This document shows, one piece after another, positions 28,718 through 37,422 of a stretch of DNA of 64,000 nucleotides; positions within the stretch are counted from its first letter, which is position 1, and each line of letters starts with the position of its first letter. The notes under the pieces are model-generated. The model made no database searches. It saw only the letters and a list, made by a program, of their open reading frames with translations, and had not been told where the DNA came from. The position numbers were made by a program, and so were the translations under genes. This stretch comes from Candidatus Binatota bacterium (GTDB lineage: Bacteria > Desulfobacterota > Binatia > UBA1149). Where the stretch lies: NCBI GenBank assembly GCA_012960245.1, contig DUBO01000056.1:128069-192068 (forward strand), written 5' to 3'.

Positions 28718-31700
28718 TCAGCCTCCAGGCTGGCGTTTCTGCTTGCGGGAACGAAATCGCTCGACGATTCTATCTGTGGCCCGGTAGAATACCGGGACCA
28801 CCATCAGCGTCAGCACCGTTGACAGGATCATTCCTGTCACCACGGCCACGCCCAACGGTCGCCTGCTCTCGGCGCCTGGACCACTGCCCAACGCTATGGG
28901 CAGTATCCCGAATATCGTAGAAAACGCTGTCATCAGTATCGGCCGCAGGCGCACTGCTCCGGCTTCGAGTATGGCTTCGCGTATTTCTACGCCGCGCGCA
29001 CGCAGGATGTTTATGTAGTCGACCAGCAGTATCGAGTTCTTGGTCACCAGTCCCATGAGCATGATGATGCCGATGAAACTGTACATGTTCAGGGTCATGC
29101 CGGTGACCAGCAGTCCCGCGAGGGCACCGAGCACCGCCAGCGGTAGCGCCAGCATGATGGTGATGGGCTGGATAAAACTTTCGAACTGGGCGGCCAGTAC
29201 AAGGTAGATGGCCATCACCGCGAACAGGAAGGTCAGCGATAGTCCGCGCGAGCCACGGGTATACTCGCGTGACTCCCCGGCAAGATCGGTGGTGAAGCCC
29301 TGCGGCAACAGGTCAGCGGCGAGTTGGGAAGTGCGTTCTATGGCCTGCCCCAGTTCCAGGTCCTCCAGGTTGGCCTCCACCACCACGGCCCTCTTGCGGT
29401 TGTAGTGTATGACTTCGCTCGGTCCCACGTCTTCGGTCACCGTGACCACGTTTTCAAGCGTCACCAGCTCGCCGCTGCTGGTCCTGACGTAGATGCCCGA
29501 CAGGTCGCCGGGCGACAGGCGGTGCGCGGCTTCGAGCTGAAGGATCACGTCGTAACGCTCGTTGCCCTGCCTGAATCGCGAAACGTCGGCGCCACCGAGC
29601 AGTATGCGCAGCGAGTCGGCTATCTCCAGCGGCGATATGCCCAGGGCTGCTGCCTTTTCGCGGTCTATCTCCACGTTGAGCTGGGGCTTGTTCATCTCGA
29701 GGTCGGTGTCGACGTCGATGAAGCCGGGCTCGTCTTCGAGCGCGGTCTTCATCACCAAGGCCTGCCTGGCCAGCTCGTCAAAGTCGTTGTGCTGGATGAC
29801 GAACTGCAGCGGTTTACTGCGGCGGCTGCGCTGCAGTGCGTTCGAAGTAAGAAAATACGCGTCGGCTCCGGCTATCGAGGCGGCTCTTCCCCTGAGCTCG
29901 CCCAGCACTTCGGCCATGCTGCGTTCGCGTTGGTCATGGGGCTGAAGTCCGACGAACATTATGCCGCTGTTCACCTTTCCCGGTCCGCCGCGGGTTATGG
30001 CGAGAATGGAAAAGTAGGTTGCCACTTCGGGAGTAGTGTCGAGCAGTTTTTCAACCTGTCGCTGGTAACGATCCTGGTAGTCGAGGGTCGATCCTTCAGG
30101 GGTGCTGATAACGGCAACAAAATACCCACGGTCGTCCTGGGGCAGGAACTCTTTGCCCACTAACTTGAACAGCAGCCCGCTCACCACTATCGCTAGCAGC
30201 AGCAGCGCCGCCAGCCAGCGTCCGTGGTTGAGCGCCCACTCGAGCGCGCGTCGGTAGCCTCTTGAAAGGGCCTCGACGTCGGAGTCGAAACGCCGCGCCA
30301 TGCTGCCCAGCACGCCCTCCCTTCGCGTCGTGCTGCCCACCGAAAGGAACCTCGAGCAGAGCATGGGCGTGAGCGTGAGCGCCACGAAACTCGACGCGCT
30401 GACGGCCACCGCAACTGCGATGCCGAACTCGTAGAAGAACCTGCCCACCACGCCCGACATGAAGGCAATGGGCACGAATACTGCGAGCAGGGTGAGGGTG
30501 GTAGAGATGACCGCGAAGGCTATCTCACCGCTGGCAGTGATGGCCGCCTGTATGCGCGTGGCCCCGTTTTCCATGTGGCGGTATATGTTTTCCACGACGA
30601 TGATCGCGTCGTCTACCACCACGCCTATCACCAGTGTCAGGGCCAGCAGGGTGAGGTTGTTTATTGAGAAATCGAGGAAGTAGAGCATCCCGAACGCGAA
30701 CATGATGGCCACCGGCATCGTTATGCTCGGGATCAGCGTGGTGCGCATGCTTTGCAGGAACACAAATATGACCAGCAGCACCAGCACACCGGCCACGACC
30801 AGCGACTGCTTTACCTCGCGCACCGAGTCCTCGATGAAGCCCGACTGGTCGTAGGCGATGTCGAGTTTGTAGCCTTCGGGCAGTTGGCCGTCGAGCCGTC
30901 GGTGCAGGTCTTTTACACCCCCGGTTACCGTGAGCGTGTTCGACCCCGACTGCTTTACTATGCCCAGTCCCGAGGTGGGCGTGCCGTTGAACCTGGCCCG
31001 GGTGCGCTCGTTGTTAAATCCGTAGCGGGCCTTGCCCACGTCACCTACTCGAACCGGGCGCCCGTTTCTCGTCGCGACCACCAGCTCCTCGAACTCTTCG
31101 GGCGAAGAAACCTCGCCGTGCGTCCGCACTACGAACTCGCGCCATTGGCCTTCCACGCGGCCCGAGGGAAGCTCGACGTTACGGGTCACCAACGCGCGCT
31201 CCACGTCGCCCACCGTGATGCCATGCGCGGCGAGCCTCGAGCGGTTCAGTTCTATGCGTATGGCCTTGCGGTTGGACCCACCCACGAGCACGCTGCCCAC
31301 GCCGGGCACACCCTGGGCCAGCGGCTTGATGACCTTGTCGACCATGTGCATGCGTTCAAAGGGGTTGCGGGTACTCGAGTGCAGGGCGAGCCACATGATG
31401 GCCTGTGCGTCGATGTCGACCTTGGATACGCGGGGCTGCTGGGCGTCTTCGGGCAGCCGCCTGCGCACGCGCGAAACCTTGTCGCGCACGTCCTGGGCGG
31501 CGGAGTCTATGTCGCGGTGGAGCTCAAACTGCAGGGTGATGCTACTGACCTGCTCGGTCGATACCGAGCGGATGAACTGCACGCCTTCTATGCCGTTGAG
31601 TTCTTCTTCGAGCACCTCGGTGATCTCGGTTTCTACTACCTGCGCACTGGCGCCGGGCAGCACCGTGGAAACCGAGATGACCGGAAAGTCGACGGCGGGT

Positions 31701-31810
31701 AGTTCGCGGACCGGCAGGCGCGAGTAGCCAACGAGTCCTACCGCGAGCAGCGACAGCGACAACACGGTGGCCAGGACGGGGCGCTTGATACAGATCTCGG
31801 GCAGGAACAT
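28718..31810 (-). CDS. RND-family multidrug efflux transporter, inner-membrane subunit
   Basis: A 1030-residue AcrB/MexB-type proton-driven pump. The N-terminal MFLPEICIKRPVLATVLSLSLL, the periplasmic porter loops, and the second repeat after about 530 residues are clear. The proton relay pair is seen in LVIGVVVDDAIIVVENIYRHM near residue 405. The C-terminal LMGLVTKNSILLVDYIN and RPILMTAFSTIFGILPIAL are signature stretches. The ATG at 31810 is four bases after the adaptor stop. No TolC-type outer-membrane factor is adjacent. The QSMRTTLIPSITMPVAI region suggests the MdtB/C or MexF-like heavy-loop group, but substrates cannot be predicted. Confidence 0.93.
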   Translation of the reverse strand: MFLPEICIKRPVLATVLSLSLLAVGLVGYSRLPVRELPAVDFPVISVSTVLPGASAQVVETEITEVLEEELNGIEGVQFIRSVSTEQVSSITLQFELHRDIDSAAQDVRDKVSRVRRRLPEDAQQPRVSKVDIDAQAIMWLALHSSTRNPFERMHMVDKVIKPLAQGVPGVGSVLVGGSNRKAIRIELNRSRLAAHGITVGDVERALVTRNVELPSGRVEGQWREFVVRTHGEVSSPEEFEELVVATRNGRPVRVGDVGKARYGFNNERTRARFNGTPTSGLGIVKQSGSNTLTVTGGVKDLHRRLDGQLPEGYKLDIAYDQSGFIEDSVREVKQSLVVAGVLVLLVIFVFLQSMRTTLIPSITMPVAIMFAFGMLYFLDFSINNLTLLALTLVIGVVVDDAIIVVENIYRHMENGATRIQAAITASGEIAFAVISTTLTLLAVFVPIAFMSGVVGRFFYEFGIAVAVAVSASSFVALTLTPMLCSRFLSVGSTTRREGVLGSMARRFDSDVEALSRGYRRALEWALNHGRWLAALLLLAIVVSGLLFKLVGKEFLPQDDRGYFVAVISTPEGSTLDYQDRYQRQVEKLLDTTPEVATYFSILAITRGGPGKVNSGIMFVGLQPHDQRERSMAEVLGELRGRAASIAGADAYFLTSNALQRSRRSKPLQFVIQHNDFDELARQALVMKTALEDEPGFIDVDTDLEMNKPQLNVEIDREKAAALGISPLEIADSLRILLGGADVSRFRQGNERYDVILQLEAAHRLSPGDLSGIYVRTSSGELVTLENVVTVTEDVGPSEVIHYNRKRAVVVEANLEDLELGQAIERTSQLAADLLPQGFTTDLAGESREYTRGSRGLSLTFLFAVMAIYLVLAAQFESFIQPITIMLALPLAVLGALAGLLVTGMTLNMYSFIGIIMLMGLVTKNSILLVDYINILRARGVEIREAILEAGAVRLRPILMTAFSTIFGILPIALGSGPGAESRRPLGVAVVTGMILSTVLTLMVVPVFYRATDRIVERFRSRKQKRQPGG

Positions 31811-31814
31811 GGCT

Positions 31815-32906
31815 TCAGTCGTCGAGGCCGGTGGCCACGGGGTCTCCGTCGGCCAGGCGATGCTGGCCCGCAATTACCACCTGCTCGCCGGCCTCCATGC
31901 CCGCGCGCAGCTCGACTCCCCCGGGAAGACGCTCGCCCAGGGTCACGGACCTGCGCAGGGCCTTGCCGTCGGTGACCACGAACACCCAGTGCTCTCCACC
32001 TACGCCCAGGATGGCCTGTTCGGGGACAACCACGCTGTCGGGGCGTGACTCGAGCACCAGGCTCAGCTCCACGAACTGTCCGTCTCGAAGCAGGCCGTCC
32101 TGGTTGCTGACTTCGGCCTTGAGTCTCAGCTGCCGGGTTTCGCTGTCCACGGCGGGGTCTATGAAATTGACCATGCCCTGCACGACTTCGGATCGTCCGG
32201 GTACCGTGACACGAACGGGTGTGGACTCCTTGACCAGGGCCGCGTGCTTGTCGGGAACGCCAAAGCTTATTTCCACCGGCGTGGAGTCGGTGACAACGAC
32301 CAGGGTCGCGCCTGAGCGAACAAAGTTGCCGATGTCGTAGTGCCTGTATCCTGACTCGCCATCGAAGGGGGCCAGCAGCCGGTACTCTTCGAGCCCGCGG
32401 GTGGCGAGGTCGAGTGAGGCTTCGTTCTCGCGCACGGATGCCTGCGCCCCGAGGTGGTCGGCCCGGGCGGCCTCGAGTTCTTCGACCGATACCAGCTCGT
32501 CGCCGAAAAGCCGCTCGATTCTGGACTGCCGTTGCCTGCTGACCACGGCGCGGGCAACGGCGTTGTCCAGCGCCGCGCGGGCCACGTTGACCGACGCGCG
32601 GGCCTTGCTGTCGTCGAGTTGCACGAGCATCTGGCCCCGGGAGACGGTAGCGCCTTCTTCGAATCCCAGCCCGGTGATGACGCCGTCGACCTGCGGGCTT
32701 ATTTCGGCCCTGAGGCTGGCCTTGACGTTGCCCACCGCGTCAAAGCGCACTTCGACCATGCGGCTTTCGGCTTCCGCGAGGGTGACGGCAGCGCGCCGTT
32801 CGGGCCGCGAAGAATCGTCGTCCGAGCAGCCGCAGGCCAACAGCACGAGCGTGCAGCAGGAGGTCAGTACGATGAGCCGACGTGCGGATAAATTAAGGTC
32901 GAACAT
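31815..32906 (-). CDS. RND efflux periplasmic adaptor (membrane fusion protein)
   Basis: An adaptor of about 363 residues, with a signal segment and lipobox LLAC (CTLVLLACGC), so probably an inner-membrane lipoprotein. AEISPQVDGVITGLGFEEGATVSRGQMLVQLDD is the biotinyl/lipoyl-like half. A short coiled-coil hairpin (NAVARAVVSRQRQSRIERLF...ASVRENEASLDLA) and the second lipoyl half (LLAPFDGESGY) follow, then beta-barrel VRVTVPGRSEVVQGMVNFIDP. The ATG at 32906 gives a compact signal; a GTG nine codons earlier is possible. It is transcribed with the pump gene. Confidence 0.92.
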   Translation of the reverse strand: MFDLNLSARRLIVLTSCCTLVLLACGCSDDDSSRPERRAAVTLAEAESRMVEVRFDAVGNVKASLRAEISPQVDGVITGLGFEEGATVSRGQMLVQLDDSKARASVNVARAALDNAVARAVVSRQRQSRIERLFGDELVSVEELEAARADHLGAQASVRENEASLDLATRGLEEYRLLAPFDGESGYRHYDIGNFVRSGATLVVVTDSTPVEISFGVPDKHAALVKESTPVRVTVPGRSEVVQGMVNFIDPAVDSETRQLRLKAEVSNQDGLLRDGQFVELSLVLESRPDSVVVPEQAILGVGGEHWVFVVTDGKALRRSVTLGERLPGGVELRAGMEAGEQVVIAGQHRLADGDPVATGLDD

Positions 32907-33022
32907 GGCAACGATAGAAGATTGAGGGGGCACCGCGCCAGCCGTGCAGCAGCCCAGTGTCCGAGATTAGCAGGCACAGGGCAAACAGGTAGGGGTAAAA
33001 CAGCCGCCACGGGGGTCGTTCG

Positions 33023-33038
33023 CCCCCTCACACGGGGG
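33023..33038 (-). terminator. Weak hairpin after the secreted hydrolase-like gene
   Basis: A five-pair C/G stem with a six-base loop lies in the 158-bp gap before the adaptor start. It has no T-tract. Possible weak terminator; the gap otherwise shows nothing clear. Confidence 0.2.
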
Positions 33039-33064
33039 GGTAGGCCCGGTTGTGCGCGTTGGTG

Positions 33065-33883
33065 TCAGCCTAGGTGATTTGAGAGCCAGTCGATCAGGGC
33101 CTTGGTGGCGTCGGGGCGCAGTCCGAGACCCGGCGAGCCCTTGTCCGATACTTCCTGCATCAGCGAAGAGTCGCTTCCCTCGATGCTGACGAGCGTGGTT
33201 TCAAGCTTCGAGCCCTCATTGTGTTCGCGGGCGTCGAGCACGAAACGCCCGCGCTGGTACAGGTCATCGGGGTACTTGTCACCCACGACCAGCAGCAGCG
33301 GCGAAGTGAGCGACAACGCGAGTCGCTCGCCCACCTGGTTGCCCAGCAGGGCGACTCCATTCAGGGGGTTAATATTCTCAAAACGCTCAAATATGGCGCC
33401 TATGGTTGCGGTGCCACTGCCGTGTCCGACCAGGAACACTCGCCCGGTGTCCACGCGGGCGTGGTCGATGGCCCGCGTGTAGGCCTCCAGCGCGTTGGAC
33501 CTGTCTGTGGCCCAGTGTCCGGGGCTGCTTCGGCCCGCGCCCGGCGCGTCAAAGCGGAAGACCGCGTAGCCCTTGTCTACCAGCAACTCGGCCAGGCGCT
33601 CATACACACCCTTGCCGAGTTCAAAGTCCGCTCCCGGCGGCCAGCCGTTTCGGTCCACGCGTCCACCCGGGGGAATGATGACCACCAGTGGCGCCAGCCC
33701 CGCTGACGGAAAATCCCACTGCGCGGCGAGCACGGCGTCCACGCTTTTGAACGTGGTCTGCACCGTGGACGGGCGCTTTTCGATTTCGCCGCCACCCCCT
33801 GTGACGGCCGCCGTCGCTGTGCCTGTCGCCAGCAGCAGGCCGAAAGCCAGTGTTGCTAGAGCTTTCGTTTTGCGAAGTACCAA
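33065..33883 (-). CDS. Secreted alpha/beta-hydrolase-like protein, catalytic histidine not found
   Basis: A 272-residue protein with a signal peptide (KTKALATLAFGLLLATGTATA) and an alpha/beta-hydrolase body. It shows an oxyanion segment VVIIPPGGRVDRNG, FRFDAPGAGRSS, a nucleophile-elbow Ser in GHGSGT and a VVGDKYPDDL acid loop. The final G-x-x-H histidine expected near ISEGSDSSLM is not visible, so it may be inactive or use another residue. The start is a TTG seven bases after GGAGG, inside the end of the peroxiredoxin gene (28-bp overlap). This arrangement suggests coupled translation. Function unknown. Confidence 0.75.
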   Translation of the reverse strand: MVLRKTKALATLAFGLLLATGTATAAVTGGGGEIEKRPSTVQTTFKSVDAVLAAQWDFPSAGLAPLVVIIPPGGRVDRNGWPPGADFELGKGVYERLAELLVDKGYAVFRFDAPGAGRSSPGHWATDRSNALEAYTRAIDHARVDTGRVFLVGHGSGTATIGAIFERFENINPLNGVALLGNQVGERLALSLTSPLLLVVGDKYPDDLYQRGRFVLDAREHNEGSKLETTLVSIEGSDSSLMQEVSDKGSPGLGLRPDATKALIDWLSNHLG

Positions 33884-34515
33884 TCGGTGACCTCCAGGCC
33901 GGTGTCCTTCGTCCGTTGCTCGGCATCGCTCACGGTCAGCGGTGGCGGTTGGATGACGTCATCGCCTTCCTTCCATCCCTCGGGTGTAGCCACCGCGTGC
34001 TCGGTCGTGGTCTGCAGCGACACAAGCAACCTGAAAATCTCGTCGACGCTACGACCGTTGGTGAGCGGGTAGTAGACCATGGCGCGCAGCAGGCCCTCGG
34101 GGTCGATGACAAACACGCAACGAACGGTGGCCGTGTTGCTCGCGCCCGGGTGCAGCATGCCGTAGGCCGTGGCCACAGTGGTGTCGAGGTCGGCGATCAG
34201 GGGAAAGGGTATCTCGACGTCGAAGTTCGACTTGATGTTCTGCACCCAGGCGATGTGCGAGTAGATGCTGTCGATGGAAAGTCCGATGAGCTGCACGCCC
34301 CTGGCGGCAAACTCGTCGTTGCGGCGGGCGAACTCCATCAGCTCGGTGGTGCAGACCGGGGTGAAGTCGGCGGGATGTGAGAACAGCACCACCCACTTGC
34401 CCTTGAAGTCCTCGAGCTTGATAGGTCCGTGTGTTGATACGGCCTCAAACGCGGGCGCGGGCTCAAGCAGCCTGGGCAGGGACGTTACTGCCTGTTCGGT
34501 AGTGTTTTCGCTCAT
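33856..34515 (-). CDS. Peroxiredoxin, 1-Cys (Prx6) type
   Basis: A 219-residue thiol peroxidase. The peroxidatic cysteine is Cys55 in DFTPVCTTEL, with the catalytic Pro/Thr neighbours and a later Arg in NTATVRCVFVIDPEG. The long C-terminal domain (VATPEGWKEGDDVIQPP) is typical of the Prx6 subgroup and of archaeal-type peroxiredoxins. It reduces hydrogen peroxide and organic hydroperoxides in the cytoplasm. It starts 138 bp after comM and overlaps the hydrolase-like gene, so the two may be a stress unit. No OxyR-type site was recognised upstream. Confidence 0.94.
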   Translation of the reverse strand: MSENTTEQAVTSLPRLLEPAPAFEAVSTHGPIKLEDFKGKWVVLFSHPADFTPVCTTELMEFARRNDEFAARGVQLIGLSIDSIYSHIAWVQNIKSNFDVEIPFPLIADLDTTVATAYGMLHPGASNTATVRCVFVIDPEGLLRAMVYYPLTNGRSVDEIFRLLVSLQTTTEHAVATPEGWKEGDDVIQPPPLTVSDAEQRTKDTGLEVTDWYFAKRKL

Positions 34516-34566
34516 GTCGTGTGTCTCCGGTCCAGCGGCGGCCTGCCGCGGGCTCGGGCCTAATGT

Positions 34567-34615
34567 GCTGCCCGGGTGGCTGTCTTGTCAAGGCGCGGCA
34601 GCCCGGGCGGGCAGC
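34567..34615 (-). terminator. Two-part hairpin between comM and the peroxiredoxin gene
   Basis: GCTGCCCG pairs with CGGGCAGC (8 bp), and inside it GGCTG pairs with CAGCC around a 16-base loop, separated by a small internal loop. It lies 39 bases after the comM stop in the direction of transcription. There is no T-tract, so terminator function is only possible. Confidence 0.35.
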
Positions 34616-34653
34616 GCCGGCCCTTGCTTATCGGTCGTATGCGCTCGGCGGGC

Positions 34654-36132
34654 TCAGAACTGTTCGTCGTCAAGCGGGCGGTACTGAAGTGCTTCGGACA
34701 GGTGCGCGCAGCTCACTTCGCTCTCGCCGCCGAGGTCGGCGATGGTCGACGACACGGCCTGCAGGCTGCGAGTTGACCGAGCCGACAGGTCCATGGCCTC
34801 GCTGGCCTTGCCCAGGAGTTCTTCTGCTGCCGAGGAAAACGGCAGGCGAGTTCGGCCGCGCAGGTGGCGGCGCCCTGCCGCGCTTTGTACACGTTTGCGG
34901 ACGGTAGCCGAGTTTTCAGGGCTCGTGCCCGGATCCATTTCGGCAAAGCTGATCCTGGGCACGTGTATGTGCAGGTCTATGCGGTCGAGCAGCGGGCCGC
35001 TAATGCGATTCCTGTAACGCCGCAGTTGATGGTCGCTGCAGCGACACTCGCGCCCCGTGCAGCCCCTGAAACCGCAGGGGCAGGGGTTCATGGCGGCAAC
35101 GAGGAGAAAGTCGGCAGGGAAGGTCACGCTGCCCGCTGCGCGACATATGGTGAGCTCCGCTTCTTCCAGCGGCTGCCGCAGCTGGTTGAGCACGGCCGGC
35201 GAGAACTCGGGCAGCTCGTCGAGGAAGAGCACGCCCCGGTGCGCCAGGCTGATCTCTCCAGGTCGTATGCCTGGCCCGCCTCCGCCCACCAGGCCGGGGC
35301 CGCTCACCGCGTGGTGGGGTGCGCGAAAGGGCCGCTCGGTCACCAGGGCGCCACCGGCCACGCCCGCCACGCTGTGCACGGTGGTGACCTCCATGGCTTC
35401 GGCCACCGAGAGTGCCGGTAGCAAGCCGGGTAGCCTGCGTGCGAGCATGGTTTTGCCTGCGCCCGGTGGACCGCTCATGAGCATGTGGTGGCGGCCGGCG
35501 GCGGCGATCTCCAGTGCCCGGCGCGCCGATTGCTGACCGTGTACGTCGATGAGGTCGGAATCGGTGTCGGCTCGCTGGGCCAGCAGCGCCTCGGCGTTGA
35601 CCACTACCGCCGCCGCCTTGAAGCCCGAGCGCAGCAGCGAGAGGGTTTCCCCGAGGCTGTCGACACCGTACACGGCGAGGCCGCCGGCAAGCGCGGCCTC
35701 TTCGGCGTTGGCGCGCGGCAGCACCAGTCGCTCGAGCCCGCGGCGCGAGGCGCACAGGGCGGCCGGCAGGGCGCCGTTTACTGCGCGCACCTGCCCGTCC
35801 AGGCCGAGCTCTCCGAGGAAGGCCGTGCCACGCACCTGCTCGGTGTCGCTCAGCCCGGCGGCCGTAAGCAGGGCGATGGCGATCGACAGGTCGAAGGCCG
35901 AGCCCGCCTTGCGCCGGGACGCCGGCGACAGGTTCACAAGGCCACGCCCGCGAGGAAAGTCAGGGGTGGTGGCCCTTATGGCCGACCGCACGCGCTCGCG
36001 GCCCTCCCTGACGGCGGTATCGGGCAGTCCTACGAAGGTGAGCTGGGGCAGGCCGGTGGAAACGCTGGCCTCCACGCGGACCAGGTAGCCTTCGACGCCT
36101 TCGTGCGCACAGGTATTGGTACTAGCCAGCAC
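34654..36132 (-). CDS. comM: ComM/YifB-family Mg-chelatase-like AAA+ helicase
   Basis: A 492-residue hexameric AAA+ helicase promoting branch migration during natural transformation. An N-terminal Lon-like (ChlI) domain, GLPQLTFVGLPDTAVREGRERVRSA, comes first. Walker A is SGPPGAGKTMLARRLPG near residue 218, then FRAPHH and LFLDELPEF (Walker B). The zinc-knuckle-like cysteines stand in NPCPCGFRG and CTGRECRCSDHQ. The C-terminal Mg-chelatase domain LSARSTRSLQAVSSTIADL is intact. It is divergent from trpG. dprA, another transformation gene, lies 1.3 kb away, a pairing often seen. Confidence 0.93.
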   Translation of the reverse strand: MLASTNTCAHEGVEGYLVRVEASVSTGLPQLTFVGLPDTAVREGRERVRSAIRATTPDFPRGRGLVNLSPASRRKAGSAFDLSIAIALLTAAGLSDTEQVRGTAFLGELGLDGQVRAVNGALPAALCASRRGLERLVLPRANAEEAALAGGLAVYGVDSLGETLSLLRSGFKAAAVVVNAEALLAQRADTDSDLIDVHGQQSARRALEIAAAGRHHMLMSGPPGAGKTMLARRLPGLLPALSVAEAMEVTTVHSVAGVAGGALVTERPFRAPHHAVSGPGLVGGGGPGIRPGEISLAHRGVLFLDELPEFSPAVLNQLRQPLEEAELTICRAAGSVTFPADFLLVAAMNPCPCGFRGCTGRECRCSDHQLRRYRNRISGPLLDRIDLHIHVPRISFAEMDPGTSPENSATVRKRVQSAAGRRHLRGRTRLPFSSAAEELLGKASEAMDLSARSTRSLQAVSSTIADLGGESEVSCAHLSEALQYRPLDDEQF

Positions 36133-36159
36133 CCCGCTAATCTGTCAGGTCGGCGCGTG

Positions 36160-36188
36160 GTTACTCAACGCATTGGATGTAATATAAC
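36160..36188 (+). promoter_or_regulatory. Possible promoter of the trpG gene
   Basis: TATAAC (36183-36188) is a good -10 hexamer; 17 bases upstream is GTTACT, a weak -35. The start would be near 36195, 46 bases before the ATG, in the 108-bp divergent gap with comM. Confidence 0.35.
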
Positions 36189-36240
36189 GGTGACTGGGCC
36201 GTGAGACAGTGATATTGAAGAGCCGGATAAAGAGAAGCCT

Positions 36241-36828
36241 ATGCTTGTGATGGTAGACAACTACGACTCGTTCACCTGGAACCTCGTCCAGTACCTTGGT
36301 GAACTCGGTGCCGATGTGGTTGTTCATCGCAACGACGAGGTAACTCCGGAAGAAATAGAGCAGGCCGGGCCCCGCGGGGTGGTGGTGTCGCCTGGCCCGT
36401 GCACGCCGCGTGAGGCGGGTATCTCGGTGGAAGTCGTTCGTCGCTTCGCCGGCAAGCTGCCCGTGCTGGGGGTCTGCCTGGGCCACCAGTGTATCGCCAG
36501 CGCCTTCGGTGGCAAGGTGGTGAGGGCCGACAGGCTGATGCACGGCAAGACCTCGCCCGTGGAGCACGACGGCCAGGGTGTCTTCAAGGACCTGCCGCAG
36601 GGTTTTATCGCCACGCGCTATCACTCGCTGGTGGTCGAGAGAGAAAGCCTGCCCGCCGAGCTCGAGGTCAGCGCTTGGACGGCCGAGGGCGAGATCATGG
36701 GCATACGCCACAAGCAGTTGCAGGTTGAAGGCGTGCAGTTTCATCCCGAGTCGATACTCACCAGCGAGGGCAAGGCGTTGCTCGGCAACTTTCTCGGCAT
36801 GGTCACCGGCGGCGAGTCGGGTCCATGA
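36241..36828 (+). CDS. trpG: Anthranilate/aminodeoxychorismate synthase glutaminase subunit
   Basis: A 195-residue class I glutamine amidotransferase with Cys79 in LGVCLGHQC, His168 and Glu170 in VQFHPESI. The N-terminal [23 protein letters not shown] and [10 protein letters not shown] motifs mark the TrpG/PabA group, delivering ammonia to TrpE or PabB. No synthase large subunit is adjacent, so an amphibolic role in tryptophan and folate synthesis is likely, as known where one glutaminase serves both. Length is complete. It overlaps the next lipoprotein gene by four bases (ATGA). Confidence 0.95.
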   Translation: MLVMVDNYDSFTWNLVQYLGELGADVVVHRNDEVTPEEIEQAGPRGVVVSPGPCTPREAGISVEVVRRFAGKLPVLGVCLGHQCIASAFGGKVVRADRLMHGKTSPVEHDGQGVFKDLPQGFIATRYHSLVVERESLPAELEVSAWTAEGEIMGIRHKQLQVEGVQFHPESILTSEGKALLGNFLGMVTGGESGP

Positions 36829-37382
36829 AGAGTCGGCCCGCGCGCGCTCTCGGGCTGGCGTTGATGGCGCTGCTGGTTGTTGTCGGCGGCTGTGGCCCGC
36901 GCCGTGCCCCCGGACCATCCGGCGGCGGCTCTTCGGGGCCGGCTTCGATCAGCCGAACGCCAGGCGGGGTGGCCGTACCCTCGGGCTACCAGGCCGCCGT
37001 CAGCCTTGGCTCGGCGGCCGATGGGTGGGTCGTACTGCTGGCCGACCGGCTGCGCGACGGTGATTTTCGCTTGGCCCGGATGGGCAACAGGGTAAAGGCC
37101 AACCGCAGGGTCACGCTCGAAGACGGCAACAGCGTAACCCTGCTCGGACACAGCTACCCGGTAGAAAGCGCCGACGGTGCCGGTCCTTTCGTGTTGCGGC
37201 TGGAAGCCGAAGTTTTCAATCGTGACGGCGGTGCCCTGCTGGCCCTTTCCTGGAGCAGCCCGGGGCTCGAGTTTTCGCTCGACACGCTCGAACGTTTTCT
37301 GCGCGATGTCGCAGTCGACACCAACGCTTCCGACACCAACGCTTCCGACAGCGCTGCGGCCGGCCCACCCGACATCCATTAA
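36825..37382 (+). CDS. Putative lipoprotein of unknown function
   Basis: A 185-residue protein with a signal [15 protein letters not shown] ending at a lipobox cysteine, then a Pro/Gly/Ser-rich linker ([14 protein letters not shown]). A small globular part of about 100 residues follows ([42 protein letters not shown]). The C-terminus contains a 15-bp duplication giving [12 protein letters not shown] do not recognise the family. The four-base overlap with trpG suggests shared transcription but not shared function. Confidence 0.7.
   Translation: MKSRPARALGLALMALLVVVGGCGPRRAPGPSGGGSSGPASISRTPGGVAVPSGYQAAVSLGSAADGWVVLLADRLRDGDFRLARMGNRVKANRRVTLEDGNSVTLLGHSYPVESADGAGPFVLRLEAEVFNRDGGALLALSWSSPGLEFSLDTLERFLRDVAVDTNASDTNASDSAAAGPPDIH
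37317..37346 (+). repeat. Perfect 15-bp tandem duplication
   Basis: GACACCAACGCTTCC occurs twice in direct succession near the end of the lipoprotein gene and encodes DTNAS twice. A third partial GACAGC follows. Confidence 0.9.
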
Positions 37383-37422
37383 CTCCAAGGCATTGCAGAC
37401 CGGGGTCGCTCGGTAGTAGGCA

